Of a stretch of 64,000 bases of DNA, positions 35,276 through 44,186 are shown piece by piece. The translations under genes and the position numbers were made by a program. Every line of letters starts with the position of its first letter. Position 1 is the stretch's first letter. The stretch is taken from assembly GCF_007744515.1 (NCBI RefSeq), contig NZ_CP036268.1:1002529-1066528 (forward strand). Direction: 5' to 3'. The notes under the pieces are model-generated. The model saw only the letters and a program-made list of their open reading frames with translations. It searched no databases and had not been told where the DNA came from. The stretch is from Stratiformator vulcanicus. GTDB lineage: Bacteria > Planctomycetota > Planctomycetia > Planctomycetales > Planctomycetaceae.

Positions 35276-36688
35276 TTATTGAAAGATATATCCGTCCTCG
35301 CCGTGTTCGGTCAGGTCGAGTCCTCGTTGTTCGTTCTCGCGAGTGACGCGGAAGCCCATCACGAGGTCGATCCCCTTAAACAGGACTGCCGATGCGATCG
35401 CGGCATATCCCGCAGCGGCGAGTACGCCGATGAATTGGTTGAGGAGCTGATTCGCATTACCTTCAACGAGTCCGACGACTTCCGGGTCGCCGGTGATCGC
35501 CGCTGTCGCGAACACACCGGTGAGCAGCGCTCCGACGGCACCGCCAACGCCATGGACGCCGAAGGCGTCGAGCGAGTCGTCATAGCCGAGGGCGTTCTTC
35601 AATTTAATACATGCCAGATAGCAGGCGACGCCGCAGATTAAACCGATCGCGATTCCTCGGATCGGATCGACCGCCCCGGCGGCCGGGGTGATGCCGACGA
35701 GTCCGGCCACGCCGCCGGAGCAGGCTCCGAGAACGGTCGGCTTCTTAAACGCGATCCACTCTGCGACCGACCAGCCGATGACCCCGGCCGCTGCGGCAAG
35801 GTGGGTGGCGACGAATGCATTCACGGCCGTGGCATTCGCGGCGAGTGCGCTTCCGGCATTAAAGCCGAACCAGCCGACCCACAGCAGAGCCGTTCCGATC
35901 GCGGTGTAAGTCATATTGTGCGGCGGCATCGGCTCAACACGGTGCCCGTACCGCGGCCCGAGCAATAGACAGCAAATGAGGGCCGTCACACCGGAGCTGA
36001 CATGCACGACGGTTCCGCCGGCGAAGTCGAGCGCGGCGAATCGACCTTCGAGCAGCCAGCCGCCGTCGCCCCAGACCCAGTGCGCGATCGGGCAATACAC
36101 GAGCGTGCCCCACAGTACGAGGAACAGGCACAGCGGCGCAAACCGGACCCGTTCGGCAATCGCCCCGCAGATCAGTGCGGGCGTAATGATGAAGAACATT
36201 CCTTGAAAGGCCATAAAAAGCGACGCCGGAATCGTTCCGCTCATCGGAACGACCGCCTCACCCGCTTCGGCATTCCAAGTCGGGATGACGCCCCGGAGCA
36301 GCACGTGATCGAGGTTTCCGATGAAGCCGCCGCTGCCGCCGAAGGCGAGGCTGTAGCCCCATAGCGCCCACACGATGCTCATCAGCCCCATCATCGTGAT
36401 GCACTGCATGACGACCGAGAGCACGTTCTTGCGTCGGACGAGGCCGCCGTAAAATAGGGCCAGCCCCGGCGCGGTCATCATCAAGACCAGTGCGGTCGAC
36501 ACGAGCATCCAGGCGGTGTCGCCGGTGTCGAGTTCCGGGACGACCTCGGCCGTATCCTCCGCCGCACCCCCCTCGGTGGGAGCAGCCTCAGACGTTACCG
36601 AGTCGTCTTGGGCGAAGCAGTGGACCGGCGCGGACAGCGAAAGCAACAGGACCGCCAAGACGGCGACCCCTCGAATCATGATGTGCAT
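35276..36688 (-). CDS. amtB: Ammonium transporter
   Basis: 470 residues. A cleavable signal peptide (about residues 1-26, ending CFAQ) and an acidic periplasmic stretch precede the eleven-helix Amt core starting TAWMLVSTALVLMMTAPGLALFYGGLVR. Pore residues include the twin histidines (one in CPIAHWVWGDGGW, one in DAFGVHGVGGAVG) and the signature DFAGGTVVHVSSGVTAL. The C-terminal tail ends with the conserved GLDLTEHGEDGY motif that docks GlnK. The transporter conducts ammonium through the inner membrane. No glnK is adjacent, unlike in many bacteria. Confidence 0.97.
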   Translation of the reverse strand: MHIMIRGVAVLAVLLLSLSAPVHCFAQDDSVTSEAAPTEGGAAEDTAEVVPELDTGDTAWMLVSTALVLMMTAPGLALFYGGLVRRKNVLSVVMQCITMMGLMSIVWALWGYSLAFGGSGGFIGNLDHVLLRGVIPTWNAEAGEAVVPMSGTIPASLFMAFQGMFFIITPALICGAIAERVRFAPLCLFLVLWGTLVYCPIAHWVWGDGGWLLEGRFAALDFAGGTVVHVSSGVTALICCLLLGPRYGHRVEPMPPHNMTYTAIGTALLWVGWFGFNAGSALAANATAVNAFVATHLAAAAGVIGWSVAEWIAFKKPTVLGACSGGVAGLVGITPAAGAVDPIRGIAIGLICGVACYLACIKLKNALGYDDSLDAFGVHGVGGAVGALLTGVFATAAITGDPEVVGLVEGNANQLLNQFIGVLAAAGYAAIASAVLFKGIDLVMGFRVTRENEQRGLDLTEHGEDGYIFQ

Positions 36689-36762
36689 TGGAAAGCCCCG
36701 GAGCGCAGGGGAAAGTCAAAACGCTGCTGAGAATAGCGAGTCTGCTATGTCCCGCAAGTCGA

Positions 36763-37074
36763 TTAGGGGTCAGTCTTCGGCCTGCCGATTCGGATCGAAA
36801 CCCGAAAGACATATACAATGCGATCTTCCTCGAATACGCGGAAGTTAATTGAGGCAACCGCGCCACTGCTTCGGAATTCGAATCGAAAGACGCTGTCATC
36901 GTCTTCGAAGGCCAAAGCAGAGGAGAACTCACCCGCACCGAGCTTCAATTCAATCGCATGAGACAATTCAGTTAAGGTTTGCCGGACGGTCGCATTTCCG
37001 TCGACCCAGCGTTCCGTCATGTGCTCGACCAGTACATCATCCCAAATGACTTGGTAACGGCGGGCCGGGATCAT
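36763..37074 (-). CDS. RelE-like toxin candidate
   Basis: 103 residues. It begins MIPARRYQVIWDDVLVEHMTERWVDG and ends with a beta-sheet INFRVFEEDRIVYVFRVSIR, a pattern shared by short planctomycete RelE-like toxins (core: FRV...DDRIV.V..V). Its ATG shares the 4-base ATGA with the stop of the upstream small gene, the usual toxin-antitoxin arrangement. The similarity is judged by eye only. Confidence 0.5.
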   Translation of the reverse strand: MIPARRYQVIWDDVLVEHMTERWVDGNATVRQTLTELSHAIELKLGAGEFSSALAFEDDDSVFRFEFRSSGAVASINFRVFEEDRIVYVFRVSIRIGRPKTDP

Positions 37075-37343
37075 TGGGACGACGCTTTCGACTCAAGGTG
37101 GGCCAGCATATCTGCTGTCGTCATTCCGGTTCGCCAATCCTTGTGCGATCGCTCGCGAACTGCCTGCAGTTCTTCGGCCGACGGTGGCTCCGAAGGTATC
37201 CCCACCATAAATGTTGGTCGCCGAATTGTTGCGATAGATAGACCGTCAGAGTCTTGAATGACGAGGACGTCGTCCTCCAACCCGGCCAGCACTTCCCCGA
37301 TCGGCGTCTTGGCCGACTCTTCATTGAGAATGAACTCCGCCAT
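37071..37343 (-). CDS. Antitoxin candidate
   Basis: 90 residues, acidic. It has an N-terminal beta-rich part containing GEVLAGLEDDVLVIQDSDGLSIATIRRPTF, resembling Phd-like or short regulatory antitoxins, and a helical tail TTADMLAHLESK. It overlaps the toxin candidate by four bases and is followed by it in the same direction. It lies 20 bases downstream of the ClpP-like gene, so the three may be one transcript. Confidence 0.5.
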   Translation of the reverse strand: MAEFILNEESAKTPIGEVLAGLEDDVLVIQDSDGLSIATIRRPTFMVGIPSEPPSAEELQAVRERSHKDWRTGMTTADMLAHLESKASSQ

Positions 37344-37363
37344 CCGACCCTCCTTTCGATGAG

Positions 37364-37987
37364 CTATCGATTCGTATCAACCATTCTCGCACTGCTTCGC
37401 ATCTGCGTCCACACGTCACCTGAGAAGAGGTCAACCATCGTCGCCAGGCCGGCTGCAACCACTTCCTCGCCGGTGACAAAACGTCCGGGGCGGGTCCAGT
37501 CTTGAAGCAGCTTGTCGTCCATCGGCAGCATTCGGCTGAGCAGGCGGTCCATGTCCCCTTCCATGACCTGAAAATGGCGGGCCCATTCGGCGGCTTCTTC
37601 CATCCGCACGTCCTCGTCGCTTTGCCAGCGGACGGGATGGAACAGCATTGTCGAATGGCGGGTGACGTACCGCTCTTTGCAGGCGGCAAAGGGCATGATC
37701 GCGGCGCTGCTGCACTCACCGGTCACGACGGCGACGGCGTTCAATCCTCGCAGGCGAATCAATGACGCCATGGCCAGCCCGACGTAAGCGCTGCCGCCGC
37801 AGGAATCGAACCAGATCGTGCCTTTCGAGTTCCGCGGCACCTCGACGAGTTGTTGCTCGATTTCGAGCTGCTTGTCGGTTAGCTCCCCGCAGATGATCAG
37901 TTCCCAGTCATTTTCAGCCATCCGAGCAGGCGGGGGCGGCGGTGACACGCTGGGATAGGGATGAAGTCGTTTCTTGACAGCGTTCAT
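37364..37987 (-). CDS. ClpP-like serine protease (divergent)
   Basis: 207 residues with an N-terminal proline-rich extension (SPPPPPARM) not found in canonical ClpP. The crotonase/ClpP fold is suggested by 'GTIWFDSCGGSAYVGLAMASLIR' (oxyanion helix), the nucleophile candidate S94 in GECSSAAIMPFAA, matching the GxxASxA pattern, and the catalytic histidine H117 in STMLFHPVR. The rest of the sequence is far from housekeeping ClpP, so ATPase partner and substrate are unclear. It is possibly transcribed with the toxin-antitoxin candidates downstream. No ClpX or ClpA is in the window. Confidence 0.75.
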   Translation of the reverse strand: MNAVKKRLHPYPSVSPPPPPARMAENDWELIICGELTDKQLEIEQQLVEVPRNSKGTIWFDSCGGSAYVGLAMASLIRLRGLNAVAVVTGECSSAAIMPFAACKERYVTRHSTMLFHPVRWQSDEDVRMEEAAEWARHFQVMEGDMDRLLSRMLPMDDKLLQDWTRPGRFVTGEEVVAAGLATMVDLFSGDVWTQMRSSARMVDTNR

Positions 37988-38125
37988 GAATCAGTCCACT
38001 GTGGCTTAGAGATATACCGCGAAGTCGGTCACGTTGACTGATGTCTTGATCGCGGGCAACGGTCAGTCGAAAGAGGCGGCCTCACGGGGCGTCACGTCAA
38101 TCTTAATATTTGAACGGTCAATCGA

Positions 38126-39109
38126 ATGCTTGCGCGTGTTTCGCCTACCTATTGGCAACTGCTTTACATTGTGCCGACCCTCTTTTTTGCTTTGCCTTTC
38201 GCTCCGGCGGGTGCAGGCGACGCACCTCACTCGCGCGACGTGATCGTAGGTGCGGTTCGCTGGCTTCCTTACGAGGAAATTCATGTCTTGATCGACTCCG
38301 ACCCGTTTACCAAATTTCATTACGGAGAAGACTTCGAAAAGCCGTTCTTCCATCCGATCAAAGGGCCGTTCGGGCAGCCGCTGACCCGCGGACTCGACAA
38401 ACAAGATGTCTCCGACCATCCGCACCACAAAGGTCTTTGGGTCGCCCTTGAGAAAGTCAATGGCGGTGATCATTGGCTCGAAAAAGATCCGATCAAACAT
38501 ATCAGTGCGAAAATCGATCGGAGCGAAACGGCCAAGAATGGATCGCTTCGACTTCGCACAGTGAATCACTGGCTCGGCAGCGAAGGCAAACCGGTGCTGG
38601 TCGAGAAAACGGACATCAGGCTGACCCCGGACCGACTCATCGGCTACGACATCACCCTCGAACCCGCCGGCACCGAACCGGTCTCCTTCGCCGACACCAA
38701 GGAAGGCTTCTTCGCCTTCCGCGTCGCCAACGAACTGCGAGCCAAAGGCGGCACCGGCAAAATCAGCGACTCTGAAGGGCGCTCCGGTGAGTCGGACGTT
38801 TGGGGGCAGACCGCGAAATGGGTCGACTACTCCGGCACCGTCGGCGGCAACGATGTCGGCGTTGCGATCTTCGATCACCCTGAGAACTTCCGCCCGGCCC
38901 GTTACCACGTACGCGGCTACGGACTGTTCGCCGCCAGCCCCTTCGGCGAGAAGGCTTATACCAAAGGGAAAAGCGAAGCTCAGCCCGTCATACTCCAGCC
39001 CGGCGAATCGCTCCGCCTTCGTTATGCCCTCTACGTCCACCCCGGCAACGCGAAAACAGGAAACGTCAACGAACGCTACCGCCAATACGTCCGCGCAACG
39101 TCAGAGTGA
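38126..39109 (+). CDS. Exported DUF6807 (PmoA-like) family protein
   Basis: 327 residues. An N-terminal hydrophobic segment (YWQLLYIVPTLFFALPFAPAGAGD) acts as a signal peptide. The mature part has the DUF6807 hallmarks: KPFFHPIKGPFGQPLTRGL, the histidine cluster DHPHHKGLWVALEKVNGGDHW, and a C-terminal GVAIFDHPENFRPARYHVRGYGLFAASPFG. The family is frequent in Planctomycetota and often annotated as 'methane oxygenase PmoA', a name inherited without evidence of methane oxidation. It is probably a periplasmic carbohydrate-related enzyme with an uncertain reaction. Confidence 0.9.
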   Translation: MLARVSPTYWQLLYIVPTLFFALPFAPAGAGDAPHSRDVIVGAVRWLPYEEIHVLIDSDPFTKFHYGEDFEKPFFHPIKGPFGQPLTRGLDKQDVSDHPHHKGLWVALEKVNGGDHWLEKDPIKHISAKIDRSETAKNGSLRLRTVNHWLGSEGKPVLVEKTDIRLTPDRLIGYDITLEPAGTEPVSFADTKEGFFAFRVANELRAKGGTGKISDSEGRSGESDVWGQTAKWVDYSGTVGGNDVGVAIFDHPENFRPARYHVRGYGLFAASPFGEKAYTKGKSEAQPVILQPGESLRLRYALYVHPGNAKTGNVNERYRQYVRATSE

Positions 39110-39233
39110 GGAGTTCGTTTAGCCGCGACCGATAGGGAGCGCTCCGCCGCCGCCGCGTTGCCGATCTCAGCCAACGTGATCATACTGGAGCGTTCCAAAA
39201 ACACGCTCCGCAAATTGCTCGAATGGACTCGCC

Positions 39234-40478
39234 ATGCCGGATCCTGAAGTCCGGACACACACCTACGACAACGGCCTCACGCTGCTCGTCGAGCCGATGG
39301 CTGACGTCAAGTCGGCGTCGTTTTCGATCATGGTTCCGGCAGGCAGCGTGTACGACCCGCCCGGCGAGAGCGGCTCCGCAGCCGTTCTCACGGAATTGAT
39401 CACACGCGGTGCGGGCCCTCGAAACTCACGCGAACTCTCTTCAGACCTGGATGACCTCGGCACGCGCCGCTCCGAGTCGACCGGCACATCCCATTTGACG
39501 TTCGGCGTCGCCACGCTGGCCGAGAACATCCCGGCCACGCTCCGAATTTATCGCGACATCTTGCTCAGCCCACGTTTGCCGGAGGCCGAATTCGACGCGT
39601 CGCGAGCGGGGGTGGTCCAATCGGTTCTCGCCAACGAAGACGAGCCTCGCAGTAGGACCATGAGCGAACTGCGTCGCCGCTGCTATGACGTCCCGTGGGG
39701 ACTGCCGACCGACGGGACGCTCGCGGGTCTCGAAGCGCTGTCGCATCAGACCGTCGCAGACCACTACCGCACCTGCTTCCGTCCCAACGGCGCGATCGTT
39801 GGTGTTGCTGGGCACGTCGACTTTGAGGGACTCAAAGACCTCGTCGACGAACTGCTGGGCGACTGGCCGCAGCAGCCCGAGCCTTCGATCGAGACAGGCC
39901 CCCGAGGATCGAAGCACGATCACATCACGCAGGATTTGACGCAAACGCATATCGGCATCTCGTTCGATTCGATCCCATATTCCCATCCGCAATACTTCGC
40001 CGCGTGGGCTGCGGCGAGTGTTTTATCCGGGGGAATGAGCTCGCGTCTGTTCACGGAAGTCCGCGAGCGTCGCGGCCTTTGCTATGCGATCAGCGCATCT
40101 CTGCGGGGAACTAAAGCCGAAGGCCGGCTAATGTGTTACGCAGGCACGACGAACGAGCGGGCGCAGGAGACGCTTGACGTGACGCTCGGCGAGTTCGGTC
40201 GACTGGCCGAGGGCATCGAGCAGAATGAACTCGATCGCTGCCGCAGCCGGGCGAAGAGCGGCCTCGTCATGCAGCAGGAGTCGACGATCTCCCGCGCCGG
40301 CTCAATCGCCAAAGACTGGTACCACCTCGGCCGCGTGCGGACGCTCGACGAAGTGCAAAGCGCGATCGATGCCCTCACCGTCGATGACGTACTCAACTTC
40401 GTTCGCAATCACCCCCCTGAAGACCCAACGATCCTGACGTTGGGACCGGATGCGTTGGAATTGAATAAAGAAAGTTAA
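39234..40478 (+). CDS. M16-family peptidase-like protein lacking the zinc motif
   Basis: 414 residues with the two-domain M16 (insulinase/PqqL/MPP-type) layout: an N-terminal TYDNGLTLLVEPMADVKSASFSIMVPAGSVYDPPGESGSAAVLTELITRGAG and a C-terminal half with HPQYFAAWAAASVLSGGMSSRLFTEVRERRGLCYAISA. The inverted zinc motif H-x-x-E-H, expected where S-G-S-A-A-V-L-T-E-L is found, is missing, so it should be catalytically inactive. Such proteins normally pair with an active M16 subunit, but none lies beside it. Probably cytosolic (no signal peptide). Confidence 0.85.
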   Translation: MPDPEVRTHTYDNGLTLLVEPMADVKSASFSIMVPAGSVYDPPGESGSAAVLTELITRGAGPRNSRELSSDLDDLGTRRSESTGTSHLTFGVATLAENIPATLRIYRDILLSPRLPEAEFDASRAGVVQSVLANEDEPRSRTMSELRRRCYDVPWGLPTDGTLAGLEALSHQTVADHYRTCFRPNGAIVGVAGHVDFEGLKDLVDELLGDWPQQPEPSIETGPRGSKHDHITQDLTQTHIGISFDSIPYSHPQYFAAWAAASVLSGGMSSRLFTEVRERRGLCYAISASLRGTKAEGRLMCYAGTTNERAQETLDVTLGEFGRLAEGIEQNELDRCRSRAKSGLVMQQESTISRAGSIAKDWYHLGRVRTLDEVQSAIDALTVDDVLNFVRNHPPEDPTILTLGPDALELNKES

Positions 40479-40626
40479 GTTTGGGAAGTGTTAGAGGCCG
40501 CGCAATTGACGATGGTAACGGCCGAGCCATCGAAGTCTGTCCCAATGCAATTCGGTTGATCGTAGCAACCGCACGCATATGCCCAACTGAGGGTGGCATG
40601 TCACCCGCCGAGCCCATGGAGCGGGA

Positions 40627-41742
40627 TTAGAACGGTTCCAAAGTCGGCTTACGACCCCAACGTATCCGAAATTGCGGGTGCAAGCGGTCGGCTTCGTAAA
40701 ACCACACATCAGCAGTCGACGAAATCTCCGGCTTACAAACCACCACTTTTCCGGAGGAGCCTGCAAAGAGTTGCGAATAAATACGGCCACGATCTTCAGT
40801 CGAGTTTTCTTGCGGAAAAACCGGTTGCCTATGTAATACCGCGCCGGTATCCGAATCGATCAAGACAAATTCAGAACCGTCGATGGCAACCAATCGAGAT
40901 TCTGATAAAAAACTGAATCCCCGCAAATGCGCGCTCTTCGCAGAATAGTCGAAACTAGCTTTAAAGTTATTTGCAAATTTAAATACACGTATTGCGTGTC
41001 TTCCATCTTCTTGCTGCAGGTGCAGCGCTAAAAGTTTGTTGGCGAAGTCGCAAGCAATGACGTTGGTTCGAACGTCATGCCGAAATCGAAATGGAATATC
41101 GCGACTTGAAACGGGAACTGTATTACGAAGTAGCCGCGTACGAAGATCTAACAGTATGATCTCGTTCGGCTTGTAGATAACGAGACCGTTATCGCCCCAA
41201 ATTTCGCAATCCAGCAGCGGCGAATTTCGAATTTCCTCTTGCCAAAGAAGCTCCTGCTCGCTCACGTCAAATACGCCGTATTCGCCCCGTGTCGCGAAGG
41301 CAAGCATTTTGCCGGTCCGGGTGGCCTCTAAATCGGTCGGCGCTTCGGCGACCGCAGAAGCAAATTCCCACGGCCCCTTACCTGGACGCCAACCCTCTCG
41401 ATTCTTCTTCAGCTGATTGACCGCGGAAAAAACCATTGAATCGGCACAGGCAAGCGCTACCTCAAAGTCGTCAACTCCCACATCCAGAGCAACCGTGGTT
41501 GAGCTTCTTTCGAAAACTTCAATCACTGTAAGGTTCGACGAACCACGGCCAAAACGAATAGTTCGATCGAAGCCAGCGATCGCTACAGTATCACCGCGCT
41601 CCGAAATCGTAACGCCTCGGATCAAAGGCGGCGAAGATGGAAATAGCATTTCGAGGGCAATCACGATGACCGCGACGCCAATCGCAACAGCTATGCAGTA
41701 GTTCGCCACCCGTCGAGCATAAAATAGTTTGAGTTTCATCAT
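40627..41742 (-). CDS. Membrane-anchored protein with propeller-like region
   Basis: 371 residues. One N-terminal transmembrane helix (YCIAVAIGVAVIVIALEMLF) is followed by repeated beta strands in the style of a WD40/quinoprotein propeller (for example DTVAIAGFDRTIRFG, SVIYKPNE-like strands, RLVAIDGSEFVLIDSDTGAVL). No enzymatic motif is visible. The base composition is clearly more AT-rich than the neighbours. The next gene upstream on the same strand, also AT-rich in its 3' half, is an exported repeat protein. Function unknown. Confidence 0.6.
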   Translation of the reverse strand: MMKLKLFYARRVANYCIAVAIGVAVIVIALEMLFPSSPPLIRGVTISERGDTVAIAGFDRTIRFGRGSSNLTVIEVFERSSTTVALDVGVDDFEVALACADSMVFSAVNQLKKNREGWRPGKGPWEFASAVAEAPTDLEATRTGKMLAFATRGEYGVFDVSEQELLWQEEIRNSPLLDCEIWGDNGLVIYKPNEIILLDLRTRLLRNTVPVSSRDIPFRFRHDVRTNVIACDFANKLLALHLQQEDGRHAIRVFKFANNFKASFDYSAKSAHLRGFSFLSESRLVAIDGSEFVLIDSDTGAVLHRQPVFPQENSTEDRGRIYSQLFAGSSGKVVVCKPEISSTADVWFYEADRLHPQFRIRWGRKPTLEPF

Positions 41743-41786
41743 CTATCTTTAGGGCGACTCTAGAGTCATTTCGGTCGATACGCGAT

Positions 41787-43832
41787 CTAAAAGTGATAAA
41801 TGTCGTAGGCGTAATAACCCGGTGGAAGAGGATCTCCCGGATAGCTGAGTCTGATAGGCCAATCACCATCGTACGTGGTGTGCCAGAGAGGGTTTAGGCC
41901 GGACCCGACGTGGAAGATGACCGTCGGGGTATCAGGCTTTCTTGATTCATCATAGATCGTGGCGTCCGCTATGTATACGCCCCAGTGTGAGAACCCGACG
42001 CTACGATTACGCAAAATATAGCGATCACTATTCAAGAGAAATGGCGACGCTGCGTCATACATCGTTGCTGAGTAAGAGTGGCAAAGGCTATCCCCCGACG
42101 TCGACTGCCATAAGCCGTACGCTGCTCCTGTCATTGCGAGCCAAGCTCGCATGAGTTCTGGGCGTATTTCAAGCTCCTTGGAAACAAACTCTACGTCCGT
42201 CGTAGACATTTGCCAGGTAACGGCTGCAAAACGCCGGACGGCCGCACGAAGCGAACCAGCCTGCTCGTCAATCGGCTTGTCCGACGTAAAGAAGGTGCCA
42301 GTGCCAATATCAACCGTTATGGTTTTTCCAAGTACATCAAGCCCGTAAGCCTCCCAAAATTTTGCTTCGGGGTCATCAGGGTCGCCCATGTCTGGCAAAT
42401 CTTGCATTGCGAGCGTGTAGCCCGCCCCGACCATGTAATCAAACATCGGTGCATAATGGGGATGCAATTCCCGAAATCGTTGGACGAGAACATGATTCGA
42501 ATATGCAACAACATTAATATACACGTTGGCAACGTCGGACAATTCACCGTCAGAAATTTCGTAAGTGAATCTATCTTCGCCGGCGAAGTCCGGATTCGGC
42601 GTATATGTAAATTCTCCGGTCACGCTATCAAACGATAAAATCCCGTTTGATGGGCCGCTTACAATTGTCGCAGCGAACATCCCCGGAGGTGAACTAAAAT
42701 CAAAGTCGTTTTCTGTCGGTAGCAAAAGCAATGAACTGCGATCGACTTCAAGTGTTTCGTTCATTTCGATGGTGTAGAAGTCGGTGTTTGCATACGGTTT
42801 TAAATTCTTAATTGTTACCACAACCCGCCCGCTCGCTACCGCAAAGCCAGTCGCGGCACCTTGTGTTGCAGTCACTTCAAACGCTTCGGTGAAGCCGACG
42901 CCTTTCCAGGATTTGCCGTCGATGTAGCCGGTCGATTCATAGTCGAGCTGCTTAATTAATTTCAGCTTGTGCTCGCCGTCGATCTCTTCGATTTCGAAAT
43001 ATTCGCTATTGCTGAGCGAGACCGAGAACGGATCGGACGCCCATTCGGCGGGGAGGGTAGCGACATAGGTGCCGACGGCCGTGTCTTCGCTCAACGTAAT
43101 ATTAATGTCGCCGACGACCGCGATCTTAACGTCCGCGGAGTCGCTCGAAACGCCATCGGTGACGGTGTAAGACAATTCGTCGACGCCGAGATAGTCGGCG
43201 TCGGGTTTATAGAACAGGCCGCCGCGTTTGCTTAGCCATTTCGCGACACCGCCGTCGGTCGAGACGTCGCGCTGCGTCGTCGTGGTGAGGTCATCGCCGT
43301 CCGAGTCGTTATCGTTATCGAATAACGGCCCGCGCCAGCCGGTGTAAATGTCGTCTTCATTGTTAATGACGAATGCGTCGTCGGCCGCTGTAACGGCGCT
43401 ATTGTTAAGTTTAATATTGACCGTCGCGTCGTAGGTGTCGGTGCCGTTGTCGACGGTGATATCAAAGGACGCGACGAGCTCATCGTCCGCGTTGGTGCTG
43501 AAATTCGTGGGCGCGATCCAGTCAATGCCGCCCCACTTGCTGACCCATTCTAATTGTCCACCGTCGACACCGTTGGCGGGCGTGAAATTACTGTGACCGG
43601 TAATTTGGGCCGACGGGTCGTTTAATTCATCGAGCAGTAACGAGTCGCGCCAGCCGGTCGAGATCCGCTTTTGGGTTTGGTGCCAGTCAATGTCGATCGT
43701 CTGCGGGTCGGTCGCGGTGCCCGAGAGCATCACCCGCTGCTCCAGCGGTTCGATTGCCGTGAACCCGCGTCGTCGGCGTCGCGGGCGAAAGGAGTCGGCG
43801 TAAAGGGAGCGCAGCCATTTCGTGACGACCAT
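41787..43832 (-). CDS. Exported repeat protein with planctomycete IEPLEQR-type N-terminal motif
   Basis: 681 residues. The N terminus has a basic run (RPRRRRRGF) followed by AIEPLEQRVMLSG (about residues 26-38), the signal-associated LEPR-like motif of large planctomycete secreted proteins. Two homologous segments follow, each starting TGWR (near residues 59 and 169) and each containing a K-x-GG-I/L-F/D pattern, then cadherin-like/Ig-like beta modules (VSGPSNGILSFDSVTGEFTYTPNPDFAGEDRFTYEISDG). The last 230 residues form a non-repeated domain with SHWGVYIADATIYDE and no known motif. A large secreted or surface protein; its partner is unknown. Confidence 0.7.
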   Translation of the reverse strand: MVVTKWLRSLYADSFRPRRRRRGFTAIEPLEQRVMLSGTATDPQTIDIDWHQTQKRISTGWRDSLLLDELNDPSAQITGHSNFTPANGVDGGQLEWVSKWGGIDWIAPTNFSTNADDELVASFDITVDNGTDTYDATVNIKLNNSAVTAADDAFVINNEDDIYTGWRGPLFDNDNDSDGDDLTTTTQRDVSTDGGVAKWLSKRGGLFYKPDADYLGVDELSYTVTDGVSSDSADVKIAVVGDINITLSEDTAVGTYVATLPAEWASDPFSVSLSNSEYFEIEEIDGEHKLKLIKQLDYESTGYIDGKSWKGVGFTEAFEVTATQGAATGFAVASGRVVVTIKNLKPYANTDFYTIEMNETLEVDRSSLLLLPTENDFDFSSPPGMFAATIVSGPSNGILSFDSVTGEFTYTPNPDFAGEDRFTYEISDGELSDVANVYINVVAYSNHVLVQRFRELHPHYAPMFDYMVGAGYTLAMQDLPDMGDPDDPEAKFWEAYGLDVLGKTITVDIGTGTFFTSDKPIDEQAGSLRAAVRRFAAVTWQMSTTDVEFVSKELEIRPELMRAWLAMTGAAYGLWQSTSGDSLCHSYSATMYDAASPFLLNSDRYILRNRSVGFSHWGVYIADATIYDESRKPDTPTVIFHVGSGLNPLWHTTYDGDWPIRLSYPGDPLPPGYYAYDIYHF

Positions 43833-44186
43833 CGGGGGAATTCCTTCGGCAGGGAGGGCAGATGCGCCACAGCCGCGGCTGGGATTAAAAGCGCGTTCAG
43901 TAGTCCCGTAGTGGACTGTAGATCGCTGGGATTTTATCGACAGCTTTCGGGAACGCGATCTCAGTTGCGAAAAATTTTCACATGCAGGCCGCCGTGGTCG
44001 AACTGCTGGTGTCGAAGTGACGTGTTGACACCGGATTGTGATTGATAGTCCGGCTTGCTTGCCTCAAGTCGAGGCTTTGGTTCTCTGCTAATTATCGCTT
44101 GGCGCGAACATTTTGCTCGATGGCTTGTCGGAACGGTACACGGACTTACCGTCCCGTCAGTTCTTCGCCGACCAGGTTCCCCGCCG
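43833..44186. other. Intergenic stretch without a clear gene
   Basis: About 350 bases upstream of the exported repeat protein gene. Short frames here are shadows or random. It should contain the minus-strand promoter for that gene; no convincing box was identified. Confidence 0.5.

Noticed and set aside
38063-39085. 340-residue minus-strand frame opposite the DUF6807 gene
   Set aside because: The plus strand has a signal peptide and the family histidine cluster; the minus frame is a shadow.
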